Positions 11,861 through 25,526 of a DNA stretch of 64,000 bases are shown here, in pieces. The notes under the pieces were generated by a model, which did no database searches, was not told where the DNA came from, and saw only the letters and a list, made by a program, of their open reading frames with translations. Numbering within the stretch: the first letter of the stretch is position 1; each line of letters begins with the position of its first letter. This DNA is from Brasenia schreberi (Eukaryota > Streptophyta > Magnoliopsida > Nymphaeales > Cabombaceae): contig JAYKKT010000073.1 in assembly GCA_036023115.1 (NCBI GenBank), forward strand, positions 12,835,001 through 12,899,000, read 5' to 3'. Position numbers and translations under genes: made by a program.

Positions 11861-13974
11861 AAAATTCCTTATCGACTAATCTCATTAGTGTTTTGCATCA
11901 AACTTGTGTTAGGAGTACATTGTGCTCATATCCATCTGTTGGATTAAGTTCTCACATAGGGATCAATTTCGAGCCGGTTTCGAAAAAGGTCTCAAAAGTG
12001 TTGGAAGACGAAAATGATAAAATTATGATTATCTTTTTGAGTTAAATCCTAATGCTATGCGATAACAATCCGGTTATCGTATATGTATAGTCGATCCCTC
12101 TTAGTTAAAAAGTTCATGCTTTGACAAGTGGTTGACCTGGTTCAACCAGGAGAGGCATGAGAATGGAATTCAAAGTCTCCAGCATCTGGATGGGTCTTGT
12201 TGCCTGCTGTTCTCTTACGTGCAAAGAATATTAAGAAAAGCTTATTCACGTGGAAGCCAAACAAGAAAATTGACTTCTCCAAAAGAAAGATTCCAAAAGG
12301 GCCTACACATGAAGAACATTGAAAACACTTTTTTCGGTGAAAGAAGTGTCGTTTACACAGGCAAGGATTCAACTTTCCAAGGAATCTTCTCAAGTTTTTG
12401 GGGATCGACTTTCCAAGGTAAGGCCGACTCGGAATCCGATGAATTCTTAAAGGGCAGTCTTAATTTTTCGGAAATCATTTTGTGTGAACCACCTCACTTG
12501 AATTTCGCGCAATTGAAATGCGTCTTAACCTAAAAGAATTTTTAGATCCGCTATTGAAGTCTGCTAAGTAAGTTGAATCTAGAACCAAACTTGGTTGGTC
12601 TGGAAGAGGATGACTTTGACTTGGCTGATTAGTGATAATCTGCCACTAATCGCTCTCCATTAAAGGGGGAAGCCGGTGATGTTGCCTTATGCAAATTGCG
12701 GAATGATGGCAAAAGGGATTGGCAGCTTTGATTAATTAATTTTAAAATGATTAATTATTATTAATCGATTCAGGGAGGAAGAAAAGGACGTCAGTAAATA
12801 AGTATGATTAAAATATAATTGACGGAAGAGATAACATCGAAGGGGAGGGGCAAGGACGAGGCAGGTCGGTGAGGGCTCACTGGGTGTCACCGGTACCCTT
12901 CTCTCTCTCTCTCTCTCTATCTGCAAATTCTTCTTCATCCGTCGAGTTTTGTTTCTCGTAATTTGCTTCGCGGAATTTGGCGTTTCTTTTGTTGATCAGA
13001 GGAATTTGACGTTTCTTTCTTCGGTTGGGGCTTTTTAGTTGTTTTTTTGGGCTTTTCGTTTTCAAACGGGAACGTCGATCTCCATTCTGGGTTCTCGTCT
13101 TTTGATATTGCGTTCTCTCTAATTCATCCTACGGAGGTCTCTGTATCGGATTTGAGATTGGTCTAATCATGTTTTTCAGGCATCGTTTTGTGTGCTGCGG
13201 ATTTTGGGTGTTTGACTTTGCTGCTGATCCAACACAGAAGTGACTCTTGTTAGATTTTTTTCACCTTTTGGGTCTGTTCATTTAATTTTGAGGCAGAGTT
13301 CCTGTTTTGTTGGAGGATTTAGGTAATCGTTCATTTATTTTTTTGAGAAGGTGAAAAATCTTTTTTTCTTTCCTGAAAGTCGGTGGAAGATCCTTTTTTG
13401 TTTGAAATGATTGAAAATCTTTATCATTCTAATCGAGAATCTCATACAAATCCATTGGTTTAGGAGTTTCTTCTCTAAAATCGTATGTCAAAGTAATCAC
13501 CTGTAGTTTAACAAGGACCAGTTGATGAATCGACTGTGCGTTTCTACTCCTTTGAATCGCTCACGCTTCAAAAATGTGGAAATTTAAAGTGGGATCCATA
13601 TTGACTATTAGTATCTAGTGCTTGTATCGGTTTCTTCTGTGTTGGTGGCTAGGATCGTAAAAGCAGAACTCCTTTGGTGTGTGAAGATGGTATTAATTGT
13701 GGTATGTGGGTGGGTAGGATCAGTTGACGAGTCCGCTGTATGATTTTCTCTGGATTCATTAATTTCCTACCTATACCTGTCAAATATTCCTCTGAACATT
13801 AGTTATCCACTTTTTCTGAATCATCATCAGAAGTATGTGCCTGTTTTTCCTTATGAATACTTTGCATTTCTCGTTTGCCATGTGCGTCTGATGCTATTTC
13901 TTGTTAATAACCAAGAGTGGTATCTCCTGAAGTAGTCTTCATATTCTTTGTTTGTAGAGCTTCTAAAGACCGAA

Positions 13975-16900
13975 ATGTGGGGTGCTATTGTGCAAAAAGT
14001 TGGCCATAGTGGACTTCGTGCAGCTGCATCCTCCTCGGTAATGACTTCAGTGCACTTCTTTGATGGCTAGTGGTCAAATCTGTCATGATAAAGATCCCTA
14101 TGCGGGCACGTTTCCTGATGTTGCAGGCACATGGGCAGCTTTTATGCAGGGTTCTTCCTGGATTGTCTATGCATCCAAGGAGTTTTTCAAGTACCGTAAA
14201 AGAGGTACAGCCCATTTACCTCGTTACCATGCTTCACATTTGTTGATTTAGCGTGGTAGTTTTGACCCTTGCAGTTCCTATGTTGAGTAAATACATGGAT
14301 CCACATTCAAGATCTCATTTTTGAACAATAAGTGTGCAATTTTTGCGGTTTATTGGGGTAGATATTTAATTCAATGCATATCGAAGGATACTATATTACT
14401 GCTTGCCTTTCTCAATGTCAAAACTTGCACGAAGTTCTTCAAATATGAATCTGTGAATTAAGGAAATATAAACACAAATGCATTGTTTGTTCATACATAT
14501 AATTTTCAAGACAGCAATTGCTGCATAATCTGCATAAAGATGAACCATCCACAAAATTGACTGGCTCTGGCATCAACAAGTACCATATTTGCTGTATTGG
14601 AATCCATGCTTCTAATATTATTACCATCTGTTATTAGCAGGTTCACCTATTTAATGGTTATGCCCTAGTATTAGTTTATTGGGACAAACTTGTGCACATT
14701 GAATCTCAAACTTTATAAAGGCCATGGTTTCTTATTGCTGTAGTGACATTGGGTTCTCAATTGTTGAATAGTGATACTTCAGTGTTATATGTTCATTGTT
14801 TGGCAGTTCTTTCCAATCTTTATGTTTAGGTAGGGAGTGGCAGTGTGCCACTTCCACTTAACAAACATTTGACATGCGGTTTGGAATAATTGACATGAGC
14901 TGATCTTATCAGGCAGTTGAACTTGTGGAACAACCCTCATTACCTAAGGGTTTAGAATTTTCAAGTCCTATCAGTTGTAGGTAAACCTTTGTATTTTGGC
15001 GGAAAGGGATTGGGGATTCTTGGCAATCAGATTTGCTAATGTGCCTGGCACTATTGTTCATAATCTCGTCAATGCAAATGAGATTTGCTGCTTCCAATTT
15101 GTAGGATGGCTTCATAACTCTGGATATTTATTTTATGTTTTCTTTTGTGTAACTTGTTCATTTGTCAAAATTAATTTATCACTCTGGTTGGTTTCCCGAT
15201 GAATAGTCATAGTAGTATTCAGCTTCAGTTGTAGTTTGTAACAATCTTTGGCCTATGCATTTGTGTCATTACAGATGACAGTACGTGATGCCTTAAACTC
15301 TGCTCTTGATGAGGAGATGGCTGCAGATCCTAAAGTTTTCTTGATGGGTGAAGAGGTACACTGCAGGTGTGATAAGTTCAAAGTTTCTGAAGCTTTTGGT
15401 ATTCAATGTACTAAGGCTGAATTAATTTGCAGGTTGGTGAATATCAGGGTGCATACAAGGTAACAGTCAAACATGCACAGCTAGATCCTTTCTTCTTCTA
15501 CATGTAGTTTCAGAATTTACCTCCTGAAATGACTGCTTTTAGGTTACCAGAGGCCTTCTTGAGAAATATGGCCCAGACAGAGTTCTTGATACCCCTATTA
15601 CGGAGGTAATTCATGTGTTAGGATCTATGGTTAACTTTTATCTGGTTTGAAACAACTAAATGATGCATTCAAAACTCTCTAGATAGTTTTGCTCTAAATT
15701 TCTGTTTTTTAACTTGCTTAGCAATTCTATTATTGCAGGCTGGTTTTGCTGGAATTGGTGTTGGTGCAGCATATTGGGGCCTTCGCCCTGTGGTGGAGTT
15801 TATGACTTTTAATTTCTCAATGCAGGTTAGGATTTTCTTTATTGATGCCTTATTGTGTCTATTGCAGACATGTTATTGTGCTTTTCTTCTCCTTTTTTGT
15901 CATTAAAATGCATGATGCCTGAAAGAAGATTTAATTGCTCAGGAAACTACTAATGAGATGCTGGGCTATCTTAATAGAGATAAAGCTTCAATTTATGAAA
16001 GCTCGCATATCATTGCCCTAGTTTGGAATGAAATCTTAGCCAGAGTTCTACTGATCCTAACTTTGTCATCAAATAACCATGTAAGAGAATTTCTCCTAGA
16101 TGACAGGCACTGGTGCTTGTGACTACGGAAACATATACCTTATAGTATATGTTACTATTGTTCTCGATGGTAGAGAAAGGACAAATAGTATATGTTACTA
16201 TTGTTCTTGATGGTAGAGAAAGGACAAAAGAAAAGGTAAATTACCGATCTCCTCTTCCATAACATGTGCGTTGTTCCAGAAAGCCAGTGTTGTTTGACGT
16301 GTATCGTATCGTGTATCATTTTGGTGCATGATATGATACGTATCGTATCGTAGTGTATCATAATTTAATACTAAAAAATTAGTAAAAATCCAAAAAAATA
16401 AGAAAAATAGGAAAATTTTTGATAATTACAAAGAGTTCATATAATGCAAAGTTTAGTACATATTCATCATTCACCGTTCAACAATTGAAAAAGAATTACA
16501 TATTTTGAAGCAAAAAATGAAATACATTTACATTTACATATTGTAATATGGATCATCAACTAAATAATCTTCATCTTCTTTTAGCTGAAGATGCTCACCA
16601 CTTTCTGCTTCAAAATCAAAATCTTCATCTCCTTGATGATGTTATACTCCTTCCAAATTAATCTATGCAATATCTTCTTCGGTTAGGAGTGTATTTTCTT
16701 CATTATTTTCCATAATCTACTCCTCTAATATATCAAAATTATCCAAACTTATTAGATCAAATTGACTTTCTTCTCTATTTAACTTTTCTAATTGCCTAAA
16801 AGAAAGAAAGAAAAGTAATTAGTAAATAACATTAACAATTGAAGTCAAGCAAAATATTGAATTAAATCTTTAAGTAGTAACTAATAGAAGATTACCTTTG

Positions 16901-19900
16901 TCGAAACTGCATGTTATAACGAATGAAAACTAAGTCATTGAGCCACTTATGTTCTAACTTGTTGCTATTTTTTGTGTGGATGTGTTTAAAGACATTCTAA
17001 TTCATTTCACAACCCGTTGCACAATAGGTTTGGCTCAAAATTCTTACTGCAAAATCTCTAAGGTTTGACTAATCACTTCCAAACCTATTCCTCCAAATAT
17101 ACATAGAAAAAAACAAACATCAGGGACTTAATCCACAATAAATATAAGATTTAAGAAACTTAAAGTTAAATACGAAGATAAACATTTTACTTGGGTGCAT
17201 ATTAGTGCGGTTGTGGATTATTACAGGCAAACCCATCAAGTGAAGAGCATTATCATAGATCTCCATCTCTCAATGTATAACATCTGCTCTACTCTCTTTA
17301 GAGACTACTCTGCAAACCCATCAAGTGAAGAGCATTATCATAGATCTCCATCTCTCAATGTATAACATCTGCTCTACTCTCTTTAGAGACTACTCTGTCT
17401 GTATAATAAATGATACCTCAATTAACTTCACCGTCTTTTTTAAAGCTTGTTGAGTACCTTAATGCTGGGTTTAGGTAATATGTTGCTGCTTGAATAGGTT
17501 GATGCTTGAATAGGCCACTTCCAAACCTATTCCTCCAAATATACATAGAAAAAAACAAACAACAGGGACTTAATCCACAATAAATATAAGATTTAAGAAA
17601 CTTAAAGTTAAATACGAAGATAAACATTTTACTTGGGTGCATATTAGTGCGGTTGTGGATTATTAGAGGCAAACCCATCAAGTGAAGAGCATTATCATAG
17701 ATCTCCATCTCTCAATGTATAACATCTGCTCTACTCTCTTTAGAGACTACTCGGTCTGTATAATAAATGATGCCTCAATTAACTTCACCGTCTTTTTTAA
17801 AGCTTGTTGAGTACCTTAATGCTGGGTTTAGGTAATATGTTGCTGCTTGAATAGGCTGATGCAATTGTTTGTTCAATTTATTATCTATAATGTTCCACAC
17901 GAGCACATAATCTCTTTTTCTTTTATTAAAATTACTTTTAATGACTTCTTTTACCCCATCCATGGCTTCATAAAGGTAGCCCCAATCTCAAAACCTTCAC
18001 TAAAATGTAGTCTTGAAGACTGTTTTTGAAATCTCATTTAATTTTTTGTTTCTTATATTTTAAGGCAACTCTGCAAATTGTTGCCACTCATCTGAGGAGA
18101 ATATTTTATTCAAGGCTTGCTTTTGTCTCACAATACTCTGTATAGATAAGGAATTAGTTGCAAATCGAGTTGCAACTATACGAAGAAGCTCTGCACCATC
18201 TGTATATCTCTTCATCATACACAATACAAAGGCATGATTATAGATAAATTTGGTGATATTTTGACAACACTTAGTTGTTGCTTTTATCTTACCCATCTCA
18301 TCAATATCCTTAAGGATGAGATCTAAACAATGGGATGCCCATGGTGTCCAATAGAAAGTCCCATAAGTGTATGCTAACTCATTCCCAACTGCTTTATAGT
18401 TAGCTCTAGCCCAGCTTGAAAATGAAAATTGTTTGCTACATTAAATAGAATGCATGCATCATAAAACAATATGCCCACTGTAAGGTCTACTTGCTCATGC
18501 AATTGTTTTGAAGCCATAACAACACGAATTCTAGGTTGAGCACCATGAGTAATGTTAGGAGGAAAAAATGAATGTATGCCAAAAAAAGCTCTTCCTCTGC
18601 TCCTTCTTCTTCTATCACTTCTACTTACAAAATCTTCAACAACTCTCTTTCTCTTGATTGATGGTCGATAACTACGACTATCAACCTCTGTTCTATCATC
18701 GGAAGGAATACTATCAGCCAATCCAATAATATCATCATCTTCTTCCTCAAACATCTCTAAATCATCCTTCTGTTATGTCCTCTCATGTATGCTCTCAATC
18801 ATCTGCAGACATTGTGATTTAATGGCTTCAGGCAAATTTCTAACTCTGTCCGTACAAAGAGCAACTTTTTTTCTTAGTCCCTACTAGGTGGTGTTTCAAT
18901 CGTGAAATTCTACCAAACCACCTTCTCACAAAACAAACATTTGATCTTCAATATGTTTCTCTCAACTGCTCTACCCAACTGTCATGCCATATATTTTCCA
19001 CTGCCATGTCGGATCATCAAACCGAGATTGAGAGTCCCCCTAACACCCCTTTCTGCCATCTCAAATGAGCACTTCAATTCAATAAAAAACTTGAAAATAA
19101 AAGCACTTCATAAATCACTAATTTTCACTTAACACTTAAATAGTGTTTCCCACTTCACAAATATAATAAAAATCATATCCACGAACTTTATAACTTCATA
19201 TTTTGTCATTCAAAAAAAAGAAAAACGCAAATAACACCAAACACCAACAAATACAAAGAAAAAATTTCTAAAAAATGCAAAAGTTATACCATAATCCGAG
19301 TTGGGAGCCTTGCCGTGGAGTATTTTTTTTTTAGCCTTAACACCAAGGAGGGAGAAAACCACCGGAAGATGCATTGGGAGCAGTGAACAGAGGCGAATAG
19401 AGGTCAAAAACCCGCAAAATTTTTGCTTATAAATTCATTCATTCCATCACATAGGAATAAAATTACGTTGGTAGGTAAAAAATCATAAACAATATCTTAT
19501 TATGCTTTAGAGTGCTTCATGCAAAACTTTAGACCTCTCCTAAGTGAGTTTCACTGTGTTTCTCTCAGATGTAATTTTTCTATTCTTAACAGGCTATTGA
19601 TCATATCATCAATTCTGCTGCAAAATCAGTTTACATGTCCAGTGGGAAAATATCGGTACCTATTGTTTTTAGAGGTCCAAATGGGGCTGCAGCAGGAGTT
19701 GGAGCCCAACACTCACAGGTTTGGTGCTGCTCTCAGATCTAATCATTCTTGTGACGATGATCTTGCACTAGTTTCTTTTACTTCATTTACCTATTGATTG
19801 CTTTCTGTGGAACCTTGTTTCCCAATTCAAGTTTGTCAAACCATACACTAATGGATCTACCTTCGCCATGGTTTATCATTTTTGGCAGTAGCTTAAAATT

Positions 19901-21874
19901 AGGCTTTTCTTCTATATAATTATTATTAATTGATTTATAGCACTTGGCTTTTAACTTGAGGTTGTAGATAACTTATTAGGCAGTCGGGGAAGGAAACTAA
20001 ATGCACTTCCCTTGTTAATTGAAAATTTGAAACTGTTGAGAAACCAGTTTTCTCTACAACTATGTTCCATGACTGTTACCTTGGCTCATAAGAAATTCTG
20101 AGGGTGAGTTTGTGTAACATATGCATGATGATTTTGTTGACAGTGTTATGCCGGTTGGTATGGAGCTTGCCCGGGGCTTAAGGTGTTGGCTCCATATTCA
20201 TCAGAAGATGCTCGTGGACTGCTTAAAGCTGCAATCAGGGACCCAGATCCTGTTGTTTTCCTTGAGAATGAACTATTGTATGTAGGTTCATTCATTATGA
20301 TTTTTGAAAAAGAGCACTAGTTTCTGTCATGTGTGGATTTGTCACTTGTCAAATATGATGCTAATGCAGATATGGTGAATCTTTTCCTATTTCCGCTGAG
20401 GCTCTTGACTCTGATTTCTGTCTTCCTATTGGAAAGGCTAAGGTGCATCATAGTATTGATTTTGCTATACAAACGAAGATTCTTTTATTTTATTCTCATA
20501 TTTGATATTCAATGTCTCAGATAGAGCGGTCTGGAAACCATGTGACCATTACAGCTTTCTCTAAGATGGTTCGTTATGCACTTCAGGTTAGTGTGTTTGG
20601 TCTGGCTTCTGTATGAAAAAACATATTTTATGTACTAGAGAATCTAAGCATGAACATGTAATAAATTTACTATTAAAATGTAGTGTGAAGTTGATCCTCT
20701 GCAATCTGGAGTTGGCTTTTGTAGCTAAAATCTGTTTCTTTAAGGCAACTTATATCATTTCTTCATTTTGATCAAATATTTCGAAACGTGAAATTTTGCA
20801 ATTCACAGTAGCGTTGTATTCCTCGTTCATTCCATCATGTTTCTTAATCTGATACTGTGATTGAAGCACCACCTATGTAAAGTTGCTAACAACCTTTTGC
20901 GAATACGCAGGCTGCAGAGATACTTGCGAAGGAAGGAATCAGTGCAGAGGTAAAACCAAATTACGTTAGATTGAATATTAAAGTCAAATTCTTCACTTAG
21001 GCTTCTTTACGTACTTGCAGGTTATAAATTTGAGAACAATAAGGCCTCTTGATAGAGACACTATTTTTGCTTCTGTGAAGAAGACCAATCGGCTTGTTAC
21101 CCTTGAAGAAGGTTTCCCTCAAAGTGGTGTCTGCGCAGAAATTGGGTTTGTATTTTTCCAGCCTTGCTTACCGTTTATCAATCTATACACCTTTTATTAG
21201 AATATGAAGTAATACTCTTTTCTCCTTTAACAGTCAATCTGTAATGGAGGAATGCTTTGATTTCCTTGACGCACCAGTGTATAGGATCTCTGGAGCTGAT
21301 GTACCTATGCCTTATGCTGCCAATTTAGAAAGGATGGCCCTCCCACAGGTATTACAAATCAGTTGCATATTTGTTGCTCTGGTGGGTCTTTCTAAGAAAG
21401 TTTTGTGTATGCGTGTGTGTGTATGTTTACAGACTGCCTGAACATGTGTAAAATGGATGAATAATTGACAGTTTTCTTTGCTATGACAATGAATCGCAGA
21501 GATCTGCTATTGACTAGGTTTCTGTGCATGTGTGTGTGCTTGCACGTCTGCGTTGTACGACTGCCTTGGTTTGTAAATGAACGTGTAATATGGATGTTAG
21601 CATGCACAGTTCCTTTTGGCCTTGAACACTTAACTGCAGAAGAGGATTGAAAGGCTACCTGGGTTTATAAATGAATGTGTAATATTGATGATAATTCACA
21701 CTATTCTTTGCGTTAGCATTGATCTGCAGAACAAAATCTATTACTTACTACGTTCTATTTTCCCTCCGAAGCATCAATCACCAACCAATTGTTATCAATT
21801 GTGTGCAGGTCGACGACATCGTACGTGCGGTTAAAAGGACGCTGCATGCTGTTCCCCTGGCTGCAACTGCCTAA
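13975..21874 (+). CDS. PDHB: Pyruvate dehydrogenase E1 component subunit beta, mitochondrial (14 exons)
   Basis: With the alpha subunit this forms E1 of the pyruvate dehydrogenase complex: thiamine-diphosphate-dependent decarboxylation of pyruvate and acetylation of the E2 lipoyl group in the mitochondrial matrix. Exons are 13975-14037, 14127-14204, 15275-15355, 15433-15459, 15543-15605, 15739-15825, 19593-19718, 20144-20277, 20370-20442, 20521-20586, 20911-20949, 21021-21145, 21234-21348 and 21809-21874. All have GT/AG borders, phases agree, and they join to 380 codons plus stop. Family signatures include [84 protein letters not shown] and [19 protein letters not shown]. Residues 1-47 form an Arg/Ser-rich presequence, with RSFSS at 39-43 as a plausible processing site. 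Mature-region length equals that of plant mitochondrial E1 beta; the plastid paralogue is less similar. Intron 6 is enlarged to 3.8 kb by a hAT insertion. Confidence 0.97.
16142..16229. repeat. 44-bp tandem duplication in PDHB intron 6
   Basis: The unit TAGTATATGTTACTATTGTT and its following 24 bases occur twice in a row (16142-16185 and 16186-16229) with one visible mismatch (CTCG/CTTG). It lies next to the left side of the hAT insertion. Confidence 0.85.
16270..18900 (-). mobile_element. hAT transposon remnant (DUF659 type) in PDHB intron 6
   Basis: Read on the minus strand, pieces of a plant hAT transposase appear in family order. A charged N-terminal part at about 18754-18600 leads into the start of the DUF659-like domain at 18500-18420 ([17 protein letters not shown]). 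A part around 18370-18065 has the [17 protein letters not shown] and [17 protein letters not shown] motifs and ends at a stop after [10 protein letters not shown]-terminal fragment with [13 protein letters not shown] appears twice because of the tandem duplication at 17071-17870. Much of DUF659 is missing and stops interrupt the rest, so it cannot encode an active enzyme. Repeated GTATCGTATCG motifs at 16295-16360 could be sub-terminal repeats of its 3' end. It is antisense to PDHB. Outer limits are approximate. Confidence 0.8.
17071..17870. repeat. Large tandem duplication inside the hAT remnant
   Basis: A segment beginning CACTTCCAAACCTATTCCTC at about 17071-17516 is repeated at about 17517-17870 with only a few mismatches. 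The left copy also carries an inner duplication of about 84 bp (AAACCCATCAAGTGAAGAGC onwards, at 17230 and 17313), which the right copy has once at about 17670. Near identity implies that the duplications are recent compared with the decay of the transposase. Confidence 0.9.
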
Positions 21875-22177
21875 ACTTCTGTCTGAAGATGGAATCCTAC
21901 AACTTGCGCACAGGCTCAACTCCAGTGGGCATTTGAGATGTAAAATTACAAATTATTTCGAGGGAAGGTTGATTTTTTTCCCTTCAAATTTTCTGTTTTA
22001 CCGAGAATTTTGTTGAGCCATATTGTGGAAATAAGGCCCGATGACACTCAGGATGTTTTCAAGGTACACGCGCATTCACAAAATCTGATGAAAACAACGG
22101 TCTCGGTAAAACGGTGTCCATCCTCATTGCGTGCATGTGCTGGTTTATGTATGTGTTTGGGTCTGTGTGTGTCCGCA

Positions 22178-22229
<52 letters not shown>

Positions 22230-23343
22230 GTCTGCGCGCAGGCATGTGCAGGTGTTATAGTTAGACTTGCTGATCGTCGAGCGTAACACCCACACATGCC
22301 TGTGCGCACACGCACTCAGAGGGATATGCTAATGCTCCGAGATGGGACGGCTAGTTGGAGGCACTTGATACAAAACTACTAAAATTGATTATCCCTCTTG
22401 AAAAGAATCCAATGAACATTAAACAACAGTTAAGCCTTTTCTTTTTCATATTAGATGGGGTGGTACGTATATTCTTTGTTTCCATATCATGTGTTATGTT
22501 ACAGTTAATTCAACGTAAATTAAATTGTTTTTTATTGTCTTTTTAACATTCACCATTTAATTTTTCTTCTTCTTATCAAAAAAATTTTGGTCGTTTTTCT
22601 ATAAGTTTAAACTATCTTTTAAATGATTTTCTCTTGGTGCCCAATCCATCTATTATACCGAACATGAGTATAGGTTTGGATCCGGTAGCACAAGACTCAT
22701 GAGTAAGTTTGATTCTCCGTAGGTTCTGATTTAAGTCCTAAACCTTTTGGAGCTGAAAAGATATTAATTTTTTTGTTTAACTTAGGTCTGGAAAACCACC
22801 TCATTAATCCAAACGAAGGTGGTGGTGCATCTCTCATTAGTCTTCAGTGGTACATTTAGATATCTTATACTGAAATTCCAACATCAATTAGATTCAAGTA
22901 CACAAAATCCAAATGGCTCAGATTGAGATGCCAGATCTACTAATTGGATTTGAAGCAAGACTGAATATTCAATTATATCCAATCCAGTCCATTGCATCCC
23001 CACTTATAGAGCCAGAATGGATTCGGGTCCAGAAACACCACATCAAACACCGAATCTGCCAAAAGTTTACAGCACCCAAGTGTACTGTACCCCTACAATC
23101 ACTCAATGATTCATTTGGCAAAAGCTCACGGCCTAGCTCTCCCCACTAACGGGTGAATAGCATGTGCGTCGGCTTTAACGTGGCAGGAAGCCATTGGTTC
23201 GATAAAGATACTGATATCTAACGATGCTTCTTCTTCCTCCTGTTCTTCGTCATTCTCCTGCTTCCTTGCAACCTTCTTCCTTGAACTCTCATAATCATTG
23301 GCGTCCTAAGGCTATTTCCCTCATTAATGCACTCGCATACGCG

Positions 23344-23395
<52 letters not shown>

Positions 23396-23981
23396 GTGCT
23401 GTTCTGAGTCTGACGACGGTGGGTTCGATTGGACGGGCATAGTGGTGGCTTTACTGGTAGCCATTCTCCTCTTTCTTCTCTGCCAACCACGCCGTAGAGT
23501 GGCAGTTTATCACTGCCCTGGTTACCTCATTACGTGATTGAATAAATTCGAAGAATTGAAGGTGGCAAAAACCATGCATGCAGGTAAATTATTCATGTAT
23601 ATGTATTGCTTTTTACAATTATTTCGACTAGATCTCCTCTACCTGGCGGGTGTCTCTATGAAGATCATTGGGACTTTTAGCAAGTAGCAGCTCCTGAATC
23701 TCTCGAGTCAAAGATCCTCGAACAGATTATGAGCCGAATTTGGTGAGGAAATGGGTTCTGTTATAATGATCAATGAGATGCCTCCTTTTGGTGGGTGAGA
23801 TGTCTGCTTGCTTGGCTGCCTCCATTACATGCCTGTTTGTTGTTCATATTAACTTACAAATACATTGTATTGCTATGAAAATGAGACTGTTTTCAGCTTT
23901 TATGCACAGGAGTTGCAATTAATTAATTTATATGGCTTTTCGAGTATCAATAAAGTTGTGCTTCTGCTGTATTCGCCTATT

Positions 23982-24098
<117 letters not shown>

Positions 24099-24588
24099 TG
24101 TGTGTAAAATCTGTGGAAGAGTTAAAATCGCTCAATTTTGTCTGAACGTAACGGTAGAATCGTAAAATCGTGCGATTTTACCCCGGAATTTAAATGGGCA
24201 TCACCATGTTAGTAGACTTTTAAGTAAACACCGGTTTTATCAGAGTCAACTGACCATCGTCATCAAAATCGTAAGGTGTACGATTTCTTCCGATCTAAAA
24301 TCGCGACTTTGTCTACCATATATGTAATCTTTCCTTCAGCGTGCAATGTTATTTTGAGTGTTTGACCCACTTTATATATATACACGCATTTATTTCTCTC
24401 TCGAGAAATGCACATACGCATATAAATAAATAAATAAATAAATATATATATATATATATATTCATTTGGGCACTATATGGAAAAGATTTCTATTTTATAT
24501 TTTATACTTTTTTTTTGTTCTTTATTAATATCATTCACCTCTTTTACCCGAAGTTCGAATGGCCATGAATAATCTAGCAATTCCCTCC

Positions 24589-24651
<63 letters not shown>

Positions 24652-24984
24652 TGATCATCATAGATTCATAGGGATGGCAATTCATGTTTCAGGGTATTGT
24701 TAATGTCGTGTCATTTCGCGTTCAGTGTAAAAAATAAGCAAAACCAATTATGACTCGACTTATTTTCCGTCACTTTGAGTGGATACAGACACATGTTTCG
24801 TTTCATTCTCGTGTCAGGTTTTCATGTTGTTCGTGTGCGAAGCCGTTTTGTGTTTGTGCTGTTGCTTTGTGTTCATATGAAAGCAGGTCAACTTGACCAT
24901 AGCGTAACTCCCTTTTTTTTGGATTTAGAAGGTCCGATGAGCACAAAAGCAGCGGATTTCGGGTCCAACTGGTTGAATTGACAT

Positions 24985-25260
24985 GAATGGGTTGAAATCC
25001 GGGTCAAAAACCGCGAAACAGGTCAAACCAGATCTTCAAATGGAACATGAATTGGAGACCACCAGGTTCAATTCCTGTCCCACTTTTCTTGAAACCGGAA
25101 CTGACAGTTCCAAACCATCATTTCCATATATATTTATTTTAATTTTAAATATTTTTCTGATTTTGAGCTGTTGTTGACTCAAACCAGAACCAAAGTGGCC
25201 CCAATTCAGTTCTGGTTCGTAGTTTCAGGAAAACCGGAACCAACCATATGTATACGTAGC
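24985..25260. repeat. ACCGGTTC-rich dispersed repeat
   Basis: Motifs such as GAAACCGGAACTGACAGTTC and AAAACCGGAACCAACCAT flank an A/T-rich middle (about 25115-25165). The arrangement closely follows the 45917-46215 copy, including the phrase ending CAACCATATGTATAC against CCAGTCATGTCTACC. Confidence 0.55.
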
Positions 25261-25354
25261 TTTATTCTTAAACATGACCCTAACCACACTGGCTGAGTTA
25301 AACCTGGCTGGAGGGAAGTTTCATTTATTGACCTCCCGAGTTTGAAACTCCAAC

Positions 25355-25526
25355 CAGTGGCGAATCAAGAAATTTGTATTGGGTGGGGCAAATAGGTTAT
25401 GTTTAAGGTGGGGCGAACTATACATTATGGTCACATATTCAACCATGAGATATAGTATTTTTCATTCATTTTTTGAATTTGGATGGGGCGGCCGCCCCAC
25501 CTTGGCCCAATGTGGTTCCACCACTG
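25355..25526. mobile_element. hAT-type MITE, copy 2, with 8-bp target duplication
   Basis: It starts CAGTGGCGAATC and ends GGTTCCACCACTG, giving imperfect terminal inverted repeats. The 8-base direct repeat ACTCCAAC lies immediately on both sides (25347-25354 and 25527-25534). An 8-bp duplication is the hallmark of the hAT superfamily. Length is 172 bp and there is no coding capacity. Confidence 0.88.

Larger units (their letters stand above)
9876..12900. other. Intergenic repeats between LINE copy A and PDHB
   Basis: The region holds a GGGTTCGGG-type repeat at about 10000-10170, the MITE at 10192-10302, ACCGGTTC-rich sequence at about 11124-11860, and an open frame at 12132-12533 that I do not accept as a gene. 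The last 150 bases, with a CT tract at 12901-12919, probably contain the PDHB promoter and leader. Confidence 0.5.

Noticed and set aside
12132..12533. 133-codon open frame upstream of PDHB
   Set aside because: No domain or family resemblance, and it lies in repeat-rich DNA with an overlapping antisense frame of similar length; best seen as chance.
22048..22295. Arg-Glu repeat protein frames over CT/GA tracts (also near 23218, 34459 and 47388)
   Set aside because: They are translations of dinucleotide microsatellites.
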